NCBI GenBank assembly: GCA_045345765.1
Contig: CP148265.1
Coordinates: 3,162,001 to 3,226,000, forward strand
Direction of reading: 5' to 3'
Origin: JAOARY01 sp045345765
GTDB taxonomy: Bacteria; Bacillota; Clostridia; Peptostreptococcales; Peptostreptococcaceae
DNA: 64,000 bases
Part shown: positions 62,507-64,000 of the stretch, piece by piece
How the letters are laid out: each line of letters starts with the position of its first letter
Numbering within the stretch: the stretch's first letter is position 1
The notes under the pieces: model-generated
What the model was told of the DNA's origin: nothing
The model's database searches: none
The model's input: the letters and a program-made list of their open reading frames with translations, nothing else
Program-made: the position numbers and the translations under genes

Positions 62507-62542
62507 TATATTTTATTTTATATTTTATTTTATATTTTATTT
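62507..62542. repeat. Three perfect tandem copies of a 12-bp unit
   Basis: TATATTTTATTT is repeated three times without change, just behind the helicase stop. Simple-sequence tract with no evident role; copy number could vary. Confidence 0.85.
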
Positions 62543-62551
62543 TCTAAATTT

Positions 62552-64000
62552 TTAGATATATTTCTTGTATTTATTTGGAATATAATCTATGAATCTTGAT
62601 TTTTGCTTTTGTCTATCATTATCGTTAAGCATATTATATGAAATATATAATTTTTCTTTAGCTCTAGTCATCGCAACATAAAAAAGTCTATGTTCCTCTT
62701 TTATATTATTTTGTTTGATACTAAAATAAGATGGAAAATCATATTCATTACAAGATGCAATAAATACGTATTTAAATTCAAGACCTTTACTCTGATGTAT
62801 TGTTATTATAGGAATTTTTTGTTGGTTAGAAATATATCTTTCAACATCATTACTAAGAGATACTATATTTAGTATTTGTTCTAAAGACCTAATAGGCTCT
62901 AAGTCTTTATCATCTAAATTCTTAAATATCATATATAATTCTCTTAAATATTCTAATTTCTTTTGATTATTTTTCTTTTCTAGCTGCTCTATTATTTTAT
63001 TTTGTTTTAATATTTCATGTAAGAGTTCATACGGTCTTAATTGTTTTGATTTTTTCTTTATATCTTTTATCTTTGTTCTTATTATTTCAAAATCTAATAA
63101 AAATGAATTAACAAATTCTTCTCTTTTATTTTTTCCTTCTTGCATATCTTTTATTAGGCTTTCAAATATCATCTTAGTAGCAATTATATCATCCATTGCA
63201 TTATGTGTGGGTTTATGATTTATTTTAAGTATATTTGAAAGTGTTTCTAATTTATAATCTATTGATTTTACATATCTCTTTGATATATCCAATGTATCAA
63301 AATAATCTATGTAATTATCAAAGTTCATATTTATTTTATTCATATTATTTTTTAATATATTTATATCATATAAAACATTATGACCAAGAAGTATACAATC
63401 TTTTATATACGAATTAAATTCTTTAAATACTTCTTCTTTTGAATGCCCATTTTTTTCTAAAAATTCATCACTATAACCATGTATATAAACAGATTCTAAA
63501 ACAGGATTTTTGTTTTTTATAAATTTTTGAAATCTCGATATTTCTTTATCTTTATTAAATTTTATAGCTGCTATTTCAACAACTTCATCATTAAACACAT
63601 CTAAACCTGTTGATTCAACATCAAATACAACAATCTCTTTATTTTTATAATACTCAAGCAAATCTTTAAATATATCTTTATTATAAATATCATCATTTAA
63701 AAAATCACATAATTTCATATTTGAAGCTTTTGAGTTATTTTTTATAAAGTCTATTTTTTCTTTATCTTCTTTAAATACTTCTAATAATACCCTTTCAAAT
63801 GATATTTCATCTTTTTCATTTAATAAAATTTTTAAATATGCTATTAAATCCTTTATTTCTTTTATTCTAAAAAATTTCTGTTCATCTACTAAATATGTTC
63901 TTATATTTTGTTTTTCTAGCATCAAAGATATATTTTTATTTATTTTATTATTTCTACTTAATATCCCAATTTCACTTAATTTAACATTATTTTTGATTAA
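62552..64000 (-). CDS. UvrD/PcrA-type helicase with inserted DEDDh exonuclease domain, partial
   Basis: The open frame reaches the right edge, giving the last 482 residues. It begins EIGILSRNNKINKNISLMLE, the start of UvrD motif IV. It then has IKDLIAYLKILLNE, followed by an inserted DnaQ-like exonuclease with VVFDVESTGLDVFNDEVVEI (DxE), HNVLYDINIL and HNAMDD. The helicase returns with IPIITIHQSKGLEFKYVFIA (motif V) and RLFYVAMTRAKEKLYIS (motif VI). The combination suggests unwinding coupled with 3'-5' trimming in DNA repair. The N-terminal ATP-binding motifs lie outside the window. Confidence 0.85.
   Translation of the reverse strand, partial: LIKNNVKLSEIGILSRNNKINKNISLMLEKQNIRTYLVDEQKFFRIKEIKDLIAYLKILLNEKDEISFERVLLEVFKEDKEKIDFIKNNSKASNMKLCDFLNDDIYNKDIFKDLLEYYKNKEIVVFDVESTGLDVFNDEVVEIAAIKFNKDKEISRFQKFIKNKNPVLESVYIHGYSDEFLEKNGHSKEEVFKEFNSYIKDCILLGHNVLYDINILKNNMNKINMNFDNYIDYFDTLDISKRYVKSIDYKLETLSNILKINHKPTHNAMDDIIATKMIFESLIKDMQEGKNKREEFVNSFLLDFEIIRTKIKDIKKKSKQLRPYELLHEILKQNKIIEQLEKKNNQKKLEYLRELYMIFKNLDDKDLEPIRSLEQILNIVSLSNDVERYISNQQKIPIITIHQSKGLEFKYVFIASCNEYDFPSYFSIKQNNIKEEHRLFYVAMTRAKEKLYISYNMLNDNDRQKQKSRFIDYIPNKYKKYI

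Noticed and set aside
62507..62542. CRISPR-like repeat
   Set aside because: Three adjacent 12-bp units without spacers are a simple tandem repeat; no CRISPR array or cas gene was seen anywhere.
1..64000. tRNA or rRNA genes
   Set aside because: No cloverleaf with the T-loop GGTTCGANTCC-type sequence and no rRNA-like GC-rich stretch was noticed on either strand; a tRNAscan run would settle it.

Overview
The window is very AT-rich DNA with strong GGAGG-type ribosome binding sites and short intergenic hairpins. This is typical of a low-GC Clostridia, possibly Peptostreptococcaceae; nothing here fixes the genus. Housekeeping genes on the right (purB, hup, bioA/bioD, an adenosine deaminase family gene, a UvrD-type helicase) point to a bacterial chromosome rather than a phage or plasmid.

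Layout. Positions 1-9574 (minus strand) hold the promoter-proximal part of a contractile injection system operon (CIS-1): VWA protein, sheath, two tube proteins, J-domain protein, two FHA proteins, two PP2C-like proteins, then a gene that runs off the left edge. Positions 26386-47624 hold a second, apparently complete operon of the same type (CIS-2). It repeats this gene order about 38.04 kb away and continues through three unassigned components, an Hsp70/actin-fold protein, a fibre/TssK-like protein, an Eag/DcrB-like protein, a VgrG spike, a helical protein, an Imm11-like protein, a PAAR-like tip and a VgrG-toxin fusion. The two copies are close to identical in long blocks (sheath, PP2C, second FHA). 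They are clearly different in others (VWA ectodomain, membrane part of the first FHA protein, J-protein tail), which is the mosaic expected from gene conversion.

Between the two copies lies an accessory region (about 11.7-26.4 kb) of toxin and immunity genes. Directly downstream of the intact VgrG-deaminase effector and its SUKH-3 immunity gene are two orphan effector tails. One ends in a WHE/HNH nuclease and the other in an AHH nuclease. Each keeps part of the VgrG and hydrophobic region but has lost the VgrG head, and each is followed by its own immunity gene and a shared terminator-like element. Further left is a graveyard of immunity genes (SUKH-3, SUKH-like pair, Imm48-like, ankyrin-SUFU-Imm11 and others) and broken pieces, including the last part of another deaminase toxin. 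I read this as a recombination reservoir for swapping the C-terminal toxin of the VgrG effector.

The genes fit together as an injection machine. Sheath and tubes form the barrel, VgrG and the PAAR-like protein form the tip, and the hydrophobic middle of the VgrG-toxin plausibly carries the toxin across a membrane. A J-protein and an Hsp70-like ATPase may assist assembly or effector loading. FHA, PP2C-like and VWA proteins suggest threonine-phosphorylation control, although no kinase is in the window. No ClpV, TssJ/L/M or TssE homologue was recognised.

Positions 9.6-11.7 kb carry a small membrane protein and a DUF5692-like membrane protein. Positions 48-64 kb are ordinary chromosome: GH18 protein, chagasin-like inhibitor, antitoxin/GNAT remnant, radical SAM protein, purB, mutarotase-like protein, HU, aminotransferase, bioA-bioD with a BirA-like operator, MarR, threonine aldolase, HD protein, adenosine deaminase and a UvrD helicase with an inserted DEDDh exonuclease that leaves the window on the right.
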